A DNA stretch of 64,000 nucleotides from NCBI GenBank assembly GCA_003008705.1, contig PDUO01000040.1, positions 372,001 to 436,000 of the forward strand, read 5' to 3'. Source of the DNA: Pezicula radicicola (Eukaryota > Ascomycota > Leotiomycetes > Helotiales > Dermateaceae). The notes beneath the pieces are model-generated. The model did no database searches. It was not told the origin of the DNA and saw nothing but the letters and a program-made list of their open reading frames with translations. The position numbers and the translations under genes are program-made. Every line of letters begins with the position of its first letter. The stretch's first letter is position 1. Below, one piece after another: positions 24,080 to 35,847 of this stretch.

Positions 24080-26724
24080 TCAGTTCTTTTGCTTCGCCAA
24101 ATACTCCTTGTGCGCCTTATCTTGTCTCTCCCATTCCTTCTGCAGCTTCTTTACCTGACTCTTGGGCAAGTCCTCACCGCTCTTCAACTTCGTTGGCAGG
24201 CCAGCTTCATTCCATTCACTGTACTTTTCAGCATCCTTAAACATATCCTTCGGACTGAGCTTCGCCTTTTCTAACTTCTCTGCCTCTAATTTCTCTCTCG
24301 CTAAGCGGGCTGCTTCCTTTTGAGCAACCTTCTCTCGCTCCTTTGCAGCTTTCTCTTCGCGCGCAGCAATGAGTTCAGCTGCTGGAACAAATTTAATGAG
24401 AGACGGTTGGCCGTCGCTACGATCGTCCAGGTAAACACCGAGGTTGGTGAAATCCGTGTCACGAATATCGTCCGAGAGAGACAGAATTTGCTTTTTAGAT
24501 GGCGAGGTAGGCGCGACCTTACGAAGCTCGTCTCTTATTCTCGAGACGGCACGCAAGTATGGTATTGCGATTGCCTCGGGATCCTTAGTGCCCGAGGAAA
24601 CCACAGCTTGGAACTCGCTGTTGACGTCGGTAGCAAGAAGCTTGTTAAGATCTTCAGAGTCTAGCTTAAGTTCCTCTACTTCCGCTTTGACCTTTTGATG
24701 CATACGGATATATGGTTCAGCGATTTCTTCTGGCGCACGGTTGTCGGCCCTGCTTGTCCATCCAAGACCGTCGTATGGATATTCAGCGTTTGCATCAAGT
24801 CCAAAGATTCCGCAGATCTTTGTGATCCATCTCGCTGTCTTTTCAAGTCCCTGCAAATCGAGATCTGTTTTACTAGTACTGACGTGAATGTTAGAATCCT
24901 TGATTAGCTCGCCGATCACTCGGAGTGCTCTAGGAGTATCAAATGAGTCAGATAGAGCACTTCGGAGGTCGACCTGTGCCTTCTCTAATCTCGCTTGCAA
25001 GCTGCCAGTTGGGTTGTTGATTGAAGTAGCTTTGAGTTGATCCTCTACAGCTTGGCTTGGAATATTGGCCTCTACAAGCAATGACTTGACAGTGTTGAAG
25101 AAATTCTATCAAAAATTAGAATCGATGGAAGAAAAACGATATCACCTCCAAGGCATACTTACATTCAATGTCGTTTCCCAGACCTCAGCTTGAGTTCGCA
25201 TATCAGGTGAGATTTCAACACCATCGTTCCATCGGCCCATCAGAAATACAATTCGCATACCTCTTGGCGTATAGTCCGTAGCCAGCGCATCCTTGATAGT
25301 TTGGAAATTCTTCAACGACTTAGACATCTTTGATCCAGCAATCGACAAATGGCCCATATGCAAGAAATAATCCACCCAATGATGTTCATGGCCACCTTCG
25401 CAGTAATATGCCTCACTCTGTGCCAATTCGTTGTCGTGGTGAGGAAACGCAAGATCAATGCCGCCAGAATGAATATCCATATGTGCACCCAAAACGTCCG
25501 AAGCCATCACTGAGCACTCAATATGCCATCCTGGCCGGCCTTCTCCCCATGGACTTGGCCAACTTGGCTCACCGGCTTTCGATTTCTTCCACAAGGCAAA
25601 ATCACCAGGTCCACGTTTACCTCCTAGGTTCTTTGACAATGATCCTTCGCCTTCCTCTTGTAAAGCCTTGTCATTTTTACTCTCAGGTCGCAACCTTGCG
25701 TATGGATTGCCCGCCTTTTCAAACGCTCCTATATCAAAGTACACCGAGCCATCTGATTCATATGCAAATCCCTTCTCAATAACCTTGTCCACGAACGTAG
25801 CAATTTGAGGTACATATGTGGTAACTCGTGTAATGACATCAGGTCGCATAACATTCAGGGCGTCCATATCACCCATAAATTGATCCTCCCAATATTGCGT
25901 GACATTTGTGAATATCGTGTGGTCCTTTGCATCGATTGTGTCTTTGTACAAAGAGTCGAGATATGGGAGGAGAATTTCATCCGTACCATTAACTGCCTGC
26001 CTTGCTTCTTTTTCCTGAATTGAGGTCGCAGCCGCTGTCAGATTGGCCAGATGCATCTTCATCTTTGCCTCATCGTCTCCAGGCTTTCCTTCTCCCGAGA
26101 GTGTTCCACCTGCCAATACTTTCCCATACGCCGCATCTCTTCTTTGCGCATAATTGGAGGGAGTGAGTTCCGATCCATCTGCTGATTTGAGGAGTTCTGG
26201 AAGGTTGCTTTGCGCATATGCTTGGAAAGCTGAGGCGACAAGTTTGCCATGTTCAGCCTCGATGAAGGGTTTCGACTTTTCGAGTTCGAGGAGCTTCTGC
26301 CTTCTGGCTTTGAGGATAATCTAGAAATGCGTATTCAGCAGACGCATCACTCCAGAGAGTAGCAGAAGCATACCTTGTCATCTACGTCTGTAATATTCAT
26401 GACAAAATTCACCTTGAACCCAAAGTAATCGCGCATGATCCTGCGGATAATGTCTGTCGAGACATAATTTCGTGCGTGCCCCAAATGCGAGTGATCATAG
26501 ACTGTAGGGCCACAGGCGTACCACGAGACTTTTCCATCAGCAATTGGGACGAAAGGAACTGGTGCTCCAGGCTTGAGGGAGTTGTGGACTCTCAACTCAG
26601 CCCTGTGTTCTTGCGCCATTCTGGTAATTGTAGTGGTGCTGTATCGCGAGAAAGAAAAAGCATAACGGTAAATAGGTTTTGAGAAGTAGAATTGGCGGAG
26701 GGAACGAGGAGGGAGAAGAAGCAT
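24080..26724 (-). CDS. Cysteinyl-tRNA synthetase
   Basis: Class I synthetase that charges tRNA-Cys with cysteine. Exons 26724-26374, 26320-25163 and 25105-24080 give 844 residues. Motifs seen: [10 protein letters not shown] with the Zn-ligand Cys, the HIGH-type HLGHARNY, the second Zn cluster [13 protein letters not shown] with HHDNE, and KMSKS ([11 protein letters not shown]). The C-terminal third is a Lys/Glu-rich helical extension ([20 protein letters not shown]) ending in a KDMFKD motif, as in eukaryotic enzymes. The first 35 residues are rich in Arg, Ser and aromatic residues without acidic residues and look like a mitochondrial presequence. A second Met at residue 36 (ATG at 26619) starts the cytosolic-type sequence MAQEHRAEL, which suggests dual targeting. 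Confidence 0.97.
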
Positions 26725-26959
26725 TCAGATAATGTTGTGCATTATATTTGGAGGGGTAACATGAAAAAGGAGTGGGTTTGACTCATTCGCAATTGAGGTA
26801 CAGAGGGACGAGCGAGAGAAGGCCACGAAAGTCAAATCCTCGGCTAAATGTAAGTTCTTCAGCCTTGTCGACGTAAAAAAAAAGTCTACGGAGCCAAAGC
26901 CTCGACAACACCAATTGAGGGGTCGTCGTGCATGGCAGTATCGGAAAAGGTACTTCAAG
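26725..26959. promoter_or_regulatory. Short bidirectional promoter region
   Basis: Only 235 bases separate the start codons of the cysteinyl-tRNA synthetase and TRM61 genes, which are divergent. Both serve tRNA function, so co-regulation from one promoter is plausible but inferred. Confidence 0.55.
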
Positions 26960-28627
26960 ATGGCCTCAAACGTGTCGCCTTTTCTTTACCCTGGATCCGT
27001 ATCCCACGAAGATACTCTCTCTATAATCCACTTGAAACGCGATCTCCAAGTCCCCACCATTCTGCGCTCCAAAGACGAGGACGACGAAGGCTACTCGGAA
27101 GGAAAGGTAGTAAATACCAGATTCGGATCGTTTCCACACACGACATTGATTGGATTACCATGGGGCAGCCAAGTGCGCGCATCGAAGGTTGATACAGGCT
27201 CGCGGGGAAGGAGAGGAGAGAAGGACAAGAAGCGTAAGAGGGAAGAGGGAGATGATGCAGGAAGAGAGGTGGAAGCTAACACGCCAAACGAGGACAACGC
27301 AAATACGCCGAAGGAGGAGAAAGAAGCCGTCACGGCGAGTAGTGGTTTTATCCATCTATTACCTCCTACGCCTGAAAACTGGACCAGTTCGCTACCCCAC
27401 CGAACACAGGTTGTCTACACCCCCGACTATAGTTACATCTTACACCGAATTCGAGCGAGACCTGGATCGAATCTCATTGAAGCAGGAGCTGGAAGCGGCT
27501 CTTTTACACATGCTTCTGCAAGAGCGGTCTACAGCGGATACCCGCAGGCGAGTGAGGGAGAAGTCAATGGGCAAGCGAAAAGAAGGAGGAAGGTGGGCAA
27601 AGTCTGGAGTTTCGAATTCCACGAGCAAAGACATCAGAAGCTAGTGAAGGAGATTCAAGATCATGGCTTGGATGGAGTTGTTCAGATCACACATCGGGAT
27701 GTTTGTGAGAATGGGTTCTTAGTGGACGGAAAGAGCCCGAATGCTGATGCGATATTTCTCGACTTGCCTGCTCCATGGCTTGCATTACCACATCTTACAC
27801 GATCACCACCTCCACCGCTTCCATTAAAACCCGGGGAACAGGTACCTACAGTCAATGGTTCGGCGAATACAGATCCATTTATATCACCACTGAATCCTGG
27901 CAAACCTATTCATCTGTGCACTTTTTCTCCATGCATCGAACAAGTCCAACGCACTGTTTCAGTTATGCGGCATCTGGGCTGGACAGACATATCCATGGTG
28001 GAAGTAGCGCAGAAGAGGTTTGAAATACGACGAGAACGAGTGGGCATCGAGAAGGGAGCAGAAAGAGGAGTTCAAGCAACGCCCGCGAGTGTAGACGAAG
28101 CCTTGACACGATTAATCGAGGTAGAAGGCAATTTCAAATCATTTCACTCCCAGGAGAGAGAAGTTGTCAAGGACGTAGACGCAGCTGGAAATATTGTCGG
28201 ACCATGGCCAGCCAAGAAGGCCAAACAACAGAAACATCACAATCCTAATAGCCGAGAAACTATCATCGAGAGTCTGGTAGAGCGAAAGGTGTATAAGGAG
28301 GGGAGATTAGTGCACAAGGCTGAGCCGGAGATCAAGACGCATACTAGTTACCTAGTATTTGCGGTGCTGCCGATGGAGTGGAGTGCTGCAGACGAGGAGA
28401 AAGCGCGTCTGAAGTGGCCTGTGAAGGTTAGGATGGAGAATGAGAGAGATGCTGAGGGTGATATTGTGGGTATGAGTAAAAGGCAGCAGAAGAAGGCTGC
28501 CAGGCAAGCGCAGAAAGATAAAGCGACTCCTGTAAAGGAAGAGGCTGATGCTGTTGTCGAGGAGATAGTGGAGACGGCCGCAAGTATTGCCGATGGTGAG
28601 AATAGTGAGTCGGCAACAACTTCATAG
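26960..28627 (+). CDS. TRM61: tRNA (adenine-58-N1) methyltransferase catalytic subunit
   Basis: Makes m1A58 in the T-loop of tRNAs using S-adenosylmethionine, working with Trm6 in the nucleus. Single exon, 555 residues, starting at the ATG at 26960; the upstream in-frame extension has no ATG. The N-terminal domain contains GSFPHTTLIGLPWGSQV. The Rossmann motif I is NLIEAGAGSGSFTHASARAV (about residues 175-195), and the catalytic-region motif is DAIFLDLPAPWLALPHL. The late strand is HTSYLVFAVLP. A low-complexity Lys/Glu insert near residues 75-115 and a long acidic/basic tail make it longer than the yeast enzyme, as is usual in filamentous fungi. Confidence 0.95.
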   Translation: MASNVSPFLYPGSVSHEDTLSIIHLKRDLQVPTILRSKDEDDEGYSEGKVVNTRFGSFPHTTLIGLPWGSQVRASKVDTGSRGRRGEKDKKRKREEGDDAGREVEANTPNEDNANTPKEEKEAVTASSGFIHLLPPTPENWTSSLPHRTQVVYTPDYSYILHRIRARPGSNLIEAGAGSGSFTHASARAVYSGYPQASEGEVNGQAKRRRKVGKVWSFEFHEQRHQKLVKEIQDHGLDGVVQITHRDVCENGFLVDGKSPNADAIFLDLPAPWLALPHLTRSPPPPLPLKPGEQVPTVNGSANTDPFISPLNPGKPIHLCTFSPCIEQVQRTVSVMRHLGWTDISMVEVAQKRFEIRRERVGIEKGAERGVQATPASVDEALTRLIEVEGNFKSFHSQEREVVKDVDAAGNIVGPWPAKKAKQQKHHNPNSRETIIESLVERKVYKEGRLVHKAEPEIKTHTSYLVFAVLPMEWSAADEEKARLKWPVKVRMENERDAEGDIVGMSKRQQKKAARQAQKDKATPVKEEADAVVEEIVETAASIADGENSESATTS

Positions 28628-28962
28628 ACGACGCGACATAGAGCAAGAAGTAATGAAACTTGAATAAAGCAATCGTGCTAGTGATCAAAGTTCCGAAGTC
28701 GTTTTGCCCGCGCCCACTCATCACTTTCTCAGTTCAAGTGAAATGAGCTGTATACCAAGCTCGTACGCCGGCAAGGCGATGCAGGTCTTCCACATCTCAC
28801 AGGATCTCTTGCTCCTAGACGTAGTTCCCAGAAGTTTCCTGACCAGAGTACGGACTTGTCCAGTTCTCTAGATTTACCTCTTGACATTCATCATCATCCA
28901 TTGTTTTCAAATCCGAAGCTGCCAGCTCCTAGACTCATTTCCTTCACTTCTTTCCTGGTCCT
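28628..28962. other. Short intergenic region between convergent genes
   Basis: 335 bases holding the 3' ends of TRM61 and the esterase-like gene. No gene seen. Confidence 0.4.
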
Positions 28963-29697
28963 TTAAACCTCAATAGCACCCTCGGGAACTCCAGCTCTAC
29001 TCCTCAACCTGCGTGCAAAGAAGCGCATAATAGGCAACATCTCCTCCCGATTCTTCATCATAGAATCATCCGGCTTCGCCCATTTAACATACTCAACATC
29101 CAGAAAAGCCTCCTTGAGTCTATCAATTGCTTGTCTTGTAACTTCCGAGCTTCTACTTCCTCCCAGTGCCAAAACTGGAGTTTTACTCTTCGGAGAAGGA
29201 ATAGAGGAAGACGATGGGAGTTTACCTCCAATGCTAATCACGCCTCCAAACTCCTTGTCTGGGGAAGACGCAGCCACTGACAAAGCAGCCATACCGCCTT
29301 GACCGAACCCCAGGAACATGATATTACGAGCTGCATACCCACACTTCTCCATCAGAACCTTCACAACCACACTCTCACCTACTACCACACCCGAAGTCTT
29401 AAACCCGGCATCTAGCTCAATCTCCCCCTTCCGCTCATCGAACAAGACATCATCACCCCAGTGAAAAGCTGGGACCTCTGAGCCGGTGAAGAGTTCTGGG
29501 ATGGGATTTGGACCCCGGATGGAGAGGCAGGCTGTTTCGGCGAGGTTGAGGTTCTTGCCAAGTGTGGTGAAGGAGGTTTGTGTATCGCCTAGACCATGGA
29601 GGAGGATCAAGATGTTGACGGGTGAGCCATTTGATGGTGGAATTATGTCAACGGTGAGACTTGGAGGGAAATCTTGCTTGGTTGGGAGACGAGACAT
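28963..29697 (-). CDS. Acyl-protein-thioesterase/carboxylesterase-like protein lacking the usual triad
   Basis: Single-exon alpha/beta-hydrolase-fold protein of 244 residues, resembling the phospholipase/carboxylesterase (APT) family. The oxyanion-side motif NILILLHGLGDTQTSF is conserved. The nucleophile elbow, however, reads FLGFGQGGMA: the family motif GFSQGG has Gly (codon GGT) in place of the catalytic Ser. The regions where the Asp and His should lie (LALGGSRSSEVTRQ and KWAKPDDSMMKNREEM) also lack them. It is therefore either a non-catalytic member or an enzyme using other residues. The open frame is intact and full length, so it is not simply a decayed gene. Cytosolic; no signal peptide. 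Confidence 0.85.
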   Translation of the reverse strand: MSRLPTKQDFPPSLTVDIIPPSNGSPVNILILLHGLGDTQTSFTTLGKNLNLAETACLSIRGPNPIPELFTGSEVPAFHWGDDVLFDERKGEIELDAGFKTSGVVVGESVVVKVLMEKCGYAARNIMFLGFGQGGMAALSVAASSPDKEFGGVISIGGKLPSSSSIPSPKSKTPVLALGGSRSSEVTRQAIDRLKEAFLDVEYVKWAKPDDSMMKNREEMLPIMRFFARRLRSRAGVPEGAIEV

Positions 29698-31400
29698 GTT
29701 CAGTGTCCAGGTCGTCGTGGATAGAGATGCAGTTGGGAGTCAGGTGATGAATTAATTCAGAGGTTGCATAAATAGAATAAATAAAACGTGACCTCGATGC
29801 ACACCGCGGATGATGAAACAAGCTTCTCTGCCGAGAACGCGAAGAGATGCCAAGTATCGGCCATCGGTATGGAAAGCTTGAAAGAAGCGATGAGTGGAGC
29901 TTACCAGGTCTTGGCTGACACCATTTTCTACGCCTCGTCGTGCTCGTGTTGTGCACACCTTCAGCTATGTTGGGTTCAAGAAGTTTCCTAGGTAAATATG
30001 TTCTTGCTGAAGTTCCTCATGTCTTTGACAACGGCTGTAGCAAAAGTTTAAGGATATGTGGAAATGAAGGATTCATGCATCTCCCATCCCACCTTACTCA
30101 GGTAGTATTGTACCAGAAAGCAGTTGTGTATGTACCTGTACGAGAGGTGGACAGGTACGAGGGACAGAGGTTCAAGTGAGCTAAAAATGAGGGGCCCTGG
30201 TAACCTACAGGGCCTAAGCTGGCAAGCTACCATGGAAGAAGCTAGCGGAAACATGGGTCCATGTGCCGGCCAGAACGGACGACCCCTCCTTGATAGAGGG
30301 GTTATTTTAAAGACGACGACCACTCACAGCGCTACAATCATATCACTTCCCAATCACCCCCGGAGCTTGAATTTACTCTTACACTACTCTTTCTGCTGCA
30401 CTGCCCCTCCATGGTGGCGTCGGTGTGGGCGAGGAGGATAGCATCATCTAGCTTTTCATACCACCCCAGCATCCGTATACGCTTCGTTACTGTAACCTTC
30501 CTCTCTTTCCATTATGCTCGAATTAATGCTATCTGAAACTTGATACTTTCGTATGCCCTTTGACGGCATGAACGAGGCTGATTGTCGAGCTTCAACCACC
30601 TTGTTGACCCTGACGATCACGCTATATGGGGGTCCCATTGATGTCATATAGAGGGGGGCAAGCTGTCGTTTCAGGACAACACAGCAGAGCAAAGCGTATG
30701 GCGGAGAGGAAACGAAAGCACAGAGGGAGAGCTGTTTTTACATTTTGATAGTTCATGGATGAGCACATCTCTCTTCTATTGGAGCTGGAGGTAGAGCTAT
30801 GATCCCCGTTCCCACAGGATTAGTTCTCCGCAGACCCTCCTCAGACCATCATCCTATGTGCCCAGCATAGCTGAGGGCCAGGCTATTTCGATCGTCCTGA
30901 TGAAGGCATGTGGCCCGGAATGGTGAGAACTTATGGAGTGTTTCGATAACATTCTCAGCTAAAACCAGCTCAAGAGCAACCATACGCAAGCCGTCATCCC
31001 AAAGCAGGTCTTTCATGGGTCTTCCCTCAGCCACTTACACCTTAGTCTTATGCGTTGTTCCTGCTCCTCTGTGGTAGCTCTCCACTGCAGCCCTGGATAG
31101 ACCTAAGTTCGGCCCATGTGAGTGGCTGAGAATAAGTGTGCAAATCGTTGCCATCTGAGACCAGCCCTGAATGCGTTCCAGGGAGTGAAATGGCTACGGA
31201 GTGAATGTGAATGCGAAATGTGGGTCGATGTTGGTGGAAAGCGTGAAAGCTAGCATATAAGAACCCCTCTTCACCCCGCTCCTCTCTCTCCCTTCCATCA
31301 TCAACTCAACTCTACAACTCTACAATCAATCAACTGCAACTTCAACAACATATAAACCCCTTTCTAAACCTTTCCCAAACAACCAAACAACACCGCAATC
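29698..31400. promoter_or_regulatory. 1.7-kb intergenic region with the CipC promoter
   Basis: No supported gene. The last 150 bases are a CT- and CA-rich leader. A TATA-like catataag lies at 31254-31261, about 140 bases before the CipC-type start codon, which fits a strongly expressed inducible gene. Confidence 0.45.
31256..31260 (+). promoter_or_regulatory. TATA-like box of the CipC-type gene
   Basis: Sequence tagcatataagaac, followed by a pyrimidine-rich leader up to the ATG at 31401. The position is plausible for a TATA element; activity is inferred. Confidence 0.45.
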
Positions 31401-32016
31401 ATGCCTTTCGGATGGGGTGAGCTTCCACTTCCTCTTTTGCTTTACATAAACATCTTCGAACTCCATACTAACCAAGGTATCTCTAGGCGATTCTGAGCAG
31501 GCATACAACCAGGTCCAGAGCGAGAACACCTCATCTTTGGGACACGAGGCCTTTGCTGGTGCCGCTTCCTTCGGTGCCTTTAAGATCTTCGAGGACAAAC
31601 AGCGAAAGGAGGGTAAGTCATCCTCATACCCAGTATCTACCTCGTCGTCGACAACCTTCGTCACTTCATACCACTGCTACAAGCCGTCGCCATTATATTC
31701 ATCTGCTGATATATAAATTCTTCCAGGCAAGCCAGTCTCCCACGCATTCGCTAAGGAGCTCCTCGCTGGTCTTGTCGGCGCTGAGGTTGACAAGCTTGTC
31801 GAGACCAAGGGAGCTGACTTTGTCGACCGTGAGCGCGCCAAGCATGCCGCCAAGGAGAACGCAGAGAAGATGTACGACGAACACTACGGTGGTGACGACC
31901 AATACGACCCGTAAGCTCCTCCCTCACACCTACATCTCACCATACAAAGACTACGGCTAACACATGTTATCTGCAGAAACGGCCGTGATCCCCACCAGAG
32001 CCTCAACAACTACTAA
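31401..32016 (+). CDS. CipC-type stress/antibiotic-response protein (DUF3759)
   Basis: Small hydrophilic protein of 121 residues from exons 31401-31416, 31487-31612, 31727-31910 and 31977-32016. The first exon encodes only MPFGW and one base. The conserved family core is clear: GHEAFAGAASFGAFKIFED, then KPVSHAFAKELLAGLVGAEV and DKLVETKGADFVDRERAKHH-like sequence (DRERAKHAAKENAEKMYDEH). CipC was first found as a concanamycin-induced protein in Aspergillus, and homologues are abundant in stressed or germinating cells; the molecular function is unknown. Four exons in so small a gene and a TATA box with a CT leader suggest high regulated expression. Confidence 0.93.
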
Positions 32017-32802
32017 ATCCATAGTTGATTGAGCCCTTTTGCGATGTCTCTCCCCAACTTTGCTATATCTCGGTCGTCTTGATGGATGCTTGATGGGTAT
32101 GGTGTGGAGGAACTCGATACTTTTGAGGCGATGAGTTCTTGCAATACGTAGCATGGCTTTTTTGACGGAAACGTCTCGTTCTCTAATGGGATTAAATGAA
32201 TGAAAAATAAAAGTCTTCTGGCCAAACACTTGTCTTTTCTATGTGACTGTATGTACGCAGTGGCGATGAGTGAAGAATGGGCGAAGGGCTATTGAGGTAC
32301 TTGACTCGGACTTCTGGTATTTGGGATGTGATATGCTCAGCCTTTCCTTGAGCTGTCTTAAATGTCTAGGTTGGGAATTATCTAAAAATTAAATCTCTGA
32401 GAGTCAGAAGGCGGGTGCTTATCCTAGGTAAGACATTTGAGCAGGTGAGGTTGCAGGCCAAGACTGGCGATATCAAGATTGCCAGAGGGATAAAAAGAGG
32501 CCATTCTCTAAGGAGAAAATAAAATCATAAAGACCTTTTCCAATAGGAAGGTGATATATTTCCAGGTCGATACCAGTACGAGTAGCAAAAGTGGTGTTGA
32601 CAAAATCGAAGCGGTGAACAAGATAAGGACCAGTCGTCGCCCTGTCGACGAGCGCCAAGACATTCGAGCTCCTAGCTCGATCTCTCAACAGACAGTAGCA
32701 CAGCTGTCATCCTCCGTAACACAAGCCACAGAGATCGCCCTACTCATCTCTCTCCAACCCCTTAACTACTTCTCCGATCCATAATCGCACCCATCAGCCA
32801 CC
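32017..32802. other. Intergenic region
   Basis: Holds the 3' UTR of the CipC-type gene and the promoter and CT-rich leader of the aminopeptidase gene. No gene seen. Confidence 0.4.
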
Positions 32803-34763
32803 ATGGTCAAGAACGGCTCCCTTCGTGCTAGCACTAGCAACCTCTCCCTGCGAACATCCTCCCAACAGCAAGAAGCTGAATTTCGTCGAACCATCGCTGA
32901 GCTCGAGGCAAAGGTTCGCAGTTTGTCTACACAGGCTGAAGAGGCAAAGCTCCAGGCATCGTTCTATGAAGATACTCTTCTTGAAGAAGCTCGCAGTCAG
33001 TCACTGTTTGATGGATTCAATTCAGGACGTCAGGATACCGCAAACCGTGGCTATGAGGGCGGGCCAACATTCCCTCAACCCTTGAACCATAAGTCGGAGC
33101 AAATCAAATCCTCGCAGGGCCGTCAATCGTTGATTGATCTGTTCAATCGACAAATGGGGTCTGTGGAGGCACTCTATGAGGACAACTTGGCGAGAAGAAA
33201 GGCTATGGCTAAGGGAACAAGTGCTACAAATGCACCAGGCCCAGAGGCGTACACCAAACCATTCTTGGATTTCTTGACTGAAAACCCAACTGTTTGGCAC
33301 GCCGTTGAATACTTTGTAAACAAACTAGAGGATGCTGGCTTCGAGAAGGTACGTTGGAAATCTGTAACATCCGGAGTGGAAGCTAATAATGTGTCTACTT
33401 GCAGCTTTCTGAGCGAGATAGCTGGACTCATACCCTTCAGCCTGGAGGTAAATACTACATTACACGAAACGGCAGTAGTTTGATTGCTTTCAGTGTTGGC
33501 GAAGGATACAAGAGTGGCAATGGGGTGGCTATGATCGCAGGGCATGTCGATGCTCTCACAGCACGTCTAAAGCCAGTCAGCAGCAAGCCAAACAAAGCTG
33601 GATATCTGCAACTCGGTGTGGCGCCATATGCTGGAGGCCTTAACACAACATGGTGGGATCGAGACCTGGGTATTGGGGGAAGAGTCCTGGTGAAAGATTC
33701 GAAGACTGGAAAGATCACTACAAAGTTGGTGAAGCTTAACCATCCAAGTAAGTGCATGGCTTTTGATATTGGCAAATGCTAATACTTTATAGTCGCTAAG
33801 ATCCCTACCCTTGCTCCTCACTTTGGCGTCGGCATGCTTGGAACAAACAATGCAGAGACACAAGCAGTTCCCATCATCGGCCTTGACAACGCAGACGTCT
33901 CTTCCTTTGAAGAAGGTGAATTCAAGAACCAGACATTGGGTGGCCTTGGAACCTTCACAACAACACAACCACCCAGACTTGTCCGTGCCATCGCTGGAGA
34001 GCTCTCGATCTCAGACTACTCGAACATTGTAAACTGGGAGCTTGAGCTATATGACACTCAGCCGGCACAGACTACTGGTCTGGACAAAGAATTCATATCC
34101 GCTGGTCGTATCGATGACAAGCTCTGCTCCTGGGCTGCCATTGAAGGTCTTCTTGCATCCACATCCCCGGAATCTGCCGCTGGAGCCGGAGAAGATGGTA
34201 TCGTCAAGCTTGTGGGTGTCTTTGATGATGAAGAAATAGGATCTCTGCTCCGTCAAGGTGCTCGAGGAAACTTCCTTCCAAGCGTTATTGAACGCATCTC
34301 GGAGACATTCAACTCGAAAGGCAGCAGTGCCAACATTCTTTCACAGACTTACGCCAACTCCTTCCTCATCTCAGCAGACGTAACCCACGCCGTAAACCCC
34401 AACTTCCTCGGTAACTACCTTGAAGGCCATGCCCCTCGTCTCAACGTTGGACTCGTCGTCTCCGCCGATTCAAACGGCCACATGACTACTGATTCAGTGT
34501 CGACTGCTGTATTGCAACGTGTTGCTGAGAAGAGTGGCCAGAAGTTGCAGCTTTTCATGATCCGTAACGATAGCCGTAGCGGTGGAACCGTTGGACCTAT
34601 GTTGAGTTCAGCCATGGGCTGCCGTGCTATCGACGCCGGTATTCCACAGCTGAGCATGCATAGTATTCGTGCGACTACTGGATCCTTGGATCCTGGACTC
34701 GGAGCTAAGATCTTCAAGGGATTCTTTGATCATTTTGAGAGTATTGACCGCGAGTTTGAGTAG
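32803..34763 (+). CDS. Aspartyl aminopeptidase (M18 family)
   Basis: Zinc metallopeptidase that removes N-terminal acidic residues, usually as a dodecamer in the cytosol or vacuole. Exons 32803-33348, 33405-33747 and 33793-34763 give 619 residues. Metal and active-site motifs: GHVDA (His near residue 229), GRIDDKLCSWAA, FDDEEIGS, SADVTHAVNPN and QLSMHSIRAT. The M18 core starts near residue 145 (PFLDFLTENPTVWHAVEYF). Ahead of it is an extension of about 140 residues with a predicted coiled coil (EAEFRRTIAELEAKVRSLST), absent from the roughly 500-residue yeast and animal enzymes. The CTT TCT GAG splice at 33405 restores the expected ERDSW core sequence. Confidence 0.93.
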
Positions 34764-35847
34764 ATGTATAGATTACTAGCAATGTGTTAGGGAGTTTTCG
34801 GAGCTGTGGTTAGAAATTGGCGTCATTATTAAGTAGAGATTTGTATACAAGATGATATCGATGTACACTATAGAACTATTAGCATCTGCGAATAGATACC
34901 CTCTTCAAAGCAGTGGACTTATCGTGTAGTGGACCACCTTAATCTCACTTACGGATGCACATGGTCTGCCTTTAAGCAAAGATCTTAGTCTTGCATCTCT
35001 TAGATGAGATGTGTCTGTCTATTACAATATTGGAAGGTAAGAGCAACGGAGTTATTCAGAGTGAGGTAAAGTGCAATCTGCGTATATATTCCTAAGATAA
35101 CTATTAAAGGTGCGGTAGTCCCTAATCTACTTCTAGTAATGAAAAGGGTTAGCTTAGTAGAAATTCTTTATGTTTGATACAATTTTACATAGATTGCTGT
35201 TGCTATTGTCCTATGTTGTAGAAAGTTTACTAGAAGCTAGAAATAGGTAGATGTTAGTACTATTTAGAAAGTAAGAGGTAGTAGATTTGTTAAATATTTA
35301 TACTAAACTTTAGGAACTAAAGTAGTTAAACTATTTTATTTTAAGCGATTGGGCTATTCCTTCAGGTTATTTATGATTAGTTCTATTGAGTTGTGTACTT
35401 GTGTTAAACTGGAAGTAGGGATTAGTGGTGTAGGAATGGTATTAGTAAAGCTTTTTTGCTTCTTAATTATCAACTTGGTTTAAATTAGATCTTACAATAA
35501 TTCTCTTGGTAAAAACCATTGAATATATGGAACACTACACTCTTTCTCTCCCTTTGAACATCAACCGCTCCTACAGAATGATTCACACCTCTGCACTGAA
35601 TCACCTCACCACCCTGCTAAACATATAAACCTCACGTCTTGAACTCGTCGGTACCTCGACCTCAAGCTTCCTTCAAACAGCCAGAACATAACACAAAACT
35701 TGATCTTCACAACAAGCCTATCCAAAACTAAAAAGCAATCCTAACACCGAAGAATACAAGACTTCTTTATCCAAATCCCAAAGTCGAGAGTAACCCACGG
35801 AATAGATTCTCTCTCTCTCACAAAATTATCCGCATCTGCACTCAGAA
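34764..35847. other. AT-rich intergenic region and effector-candidate promoter
   Basis: Bases 35030-35510 are strongly A/T-rich with many TpA steps and no open frames, looking like decayed repeat DNA. Composition changes sharply near 35560 to a C/A-rich leader with a TATA-like box at 35624-35629, upstream of the secreted-protein gene. Confidence 0.45.
35624..35629 (+). promoter_or_regulatory. TATA box of the secreted Cys-rich protein gene
   Basis: aacatataaacc, about 220 bases before the ATG at 35848, followed by a C/A-rich leader. Function inferred from position. Confidence 0.45.
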
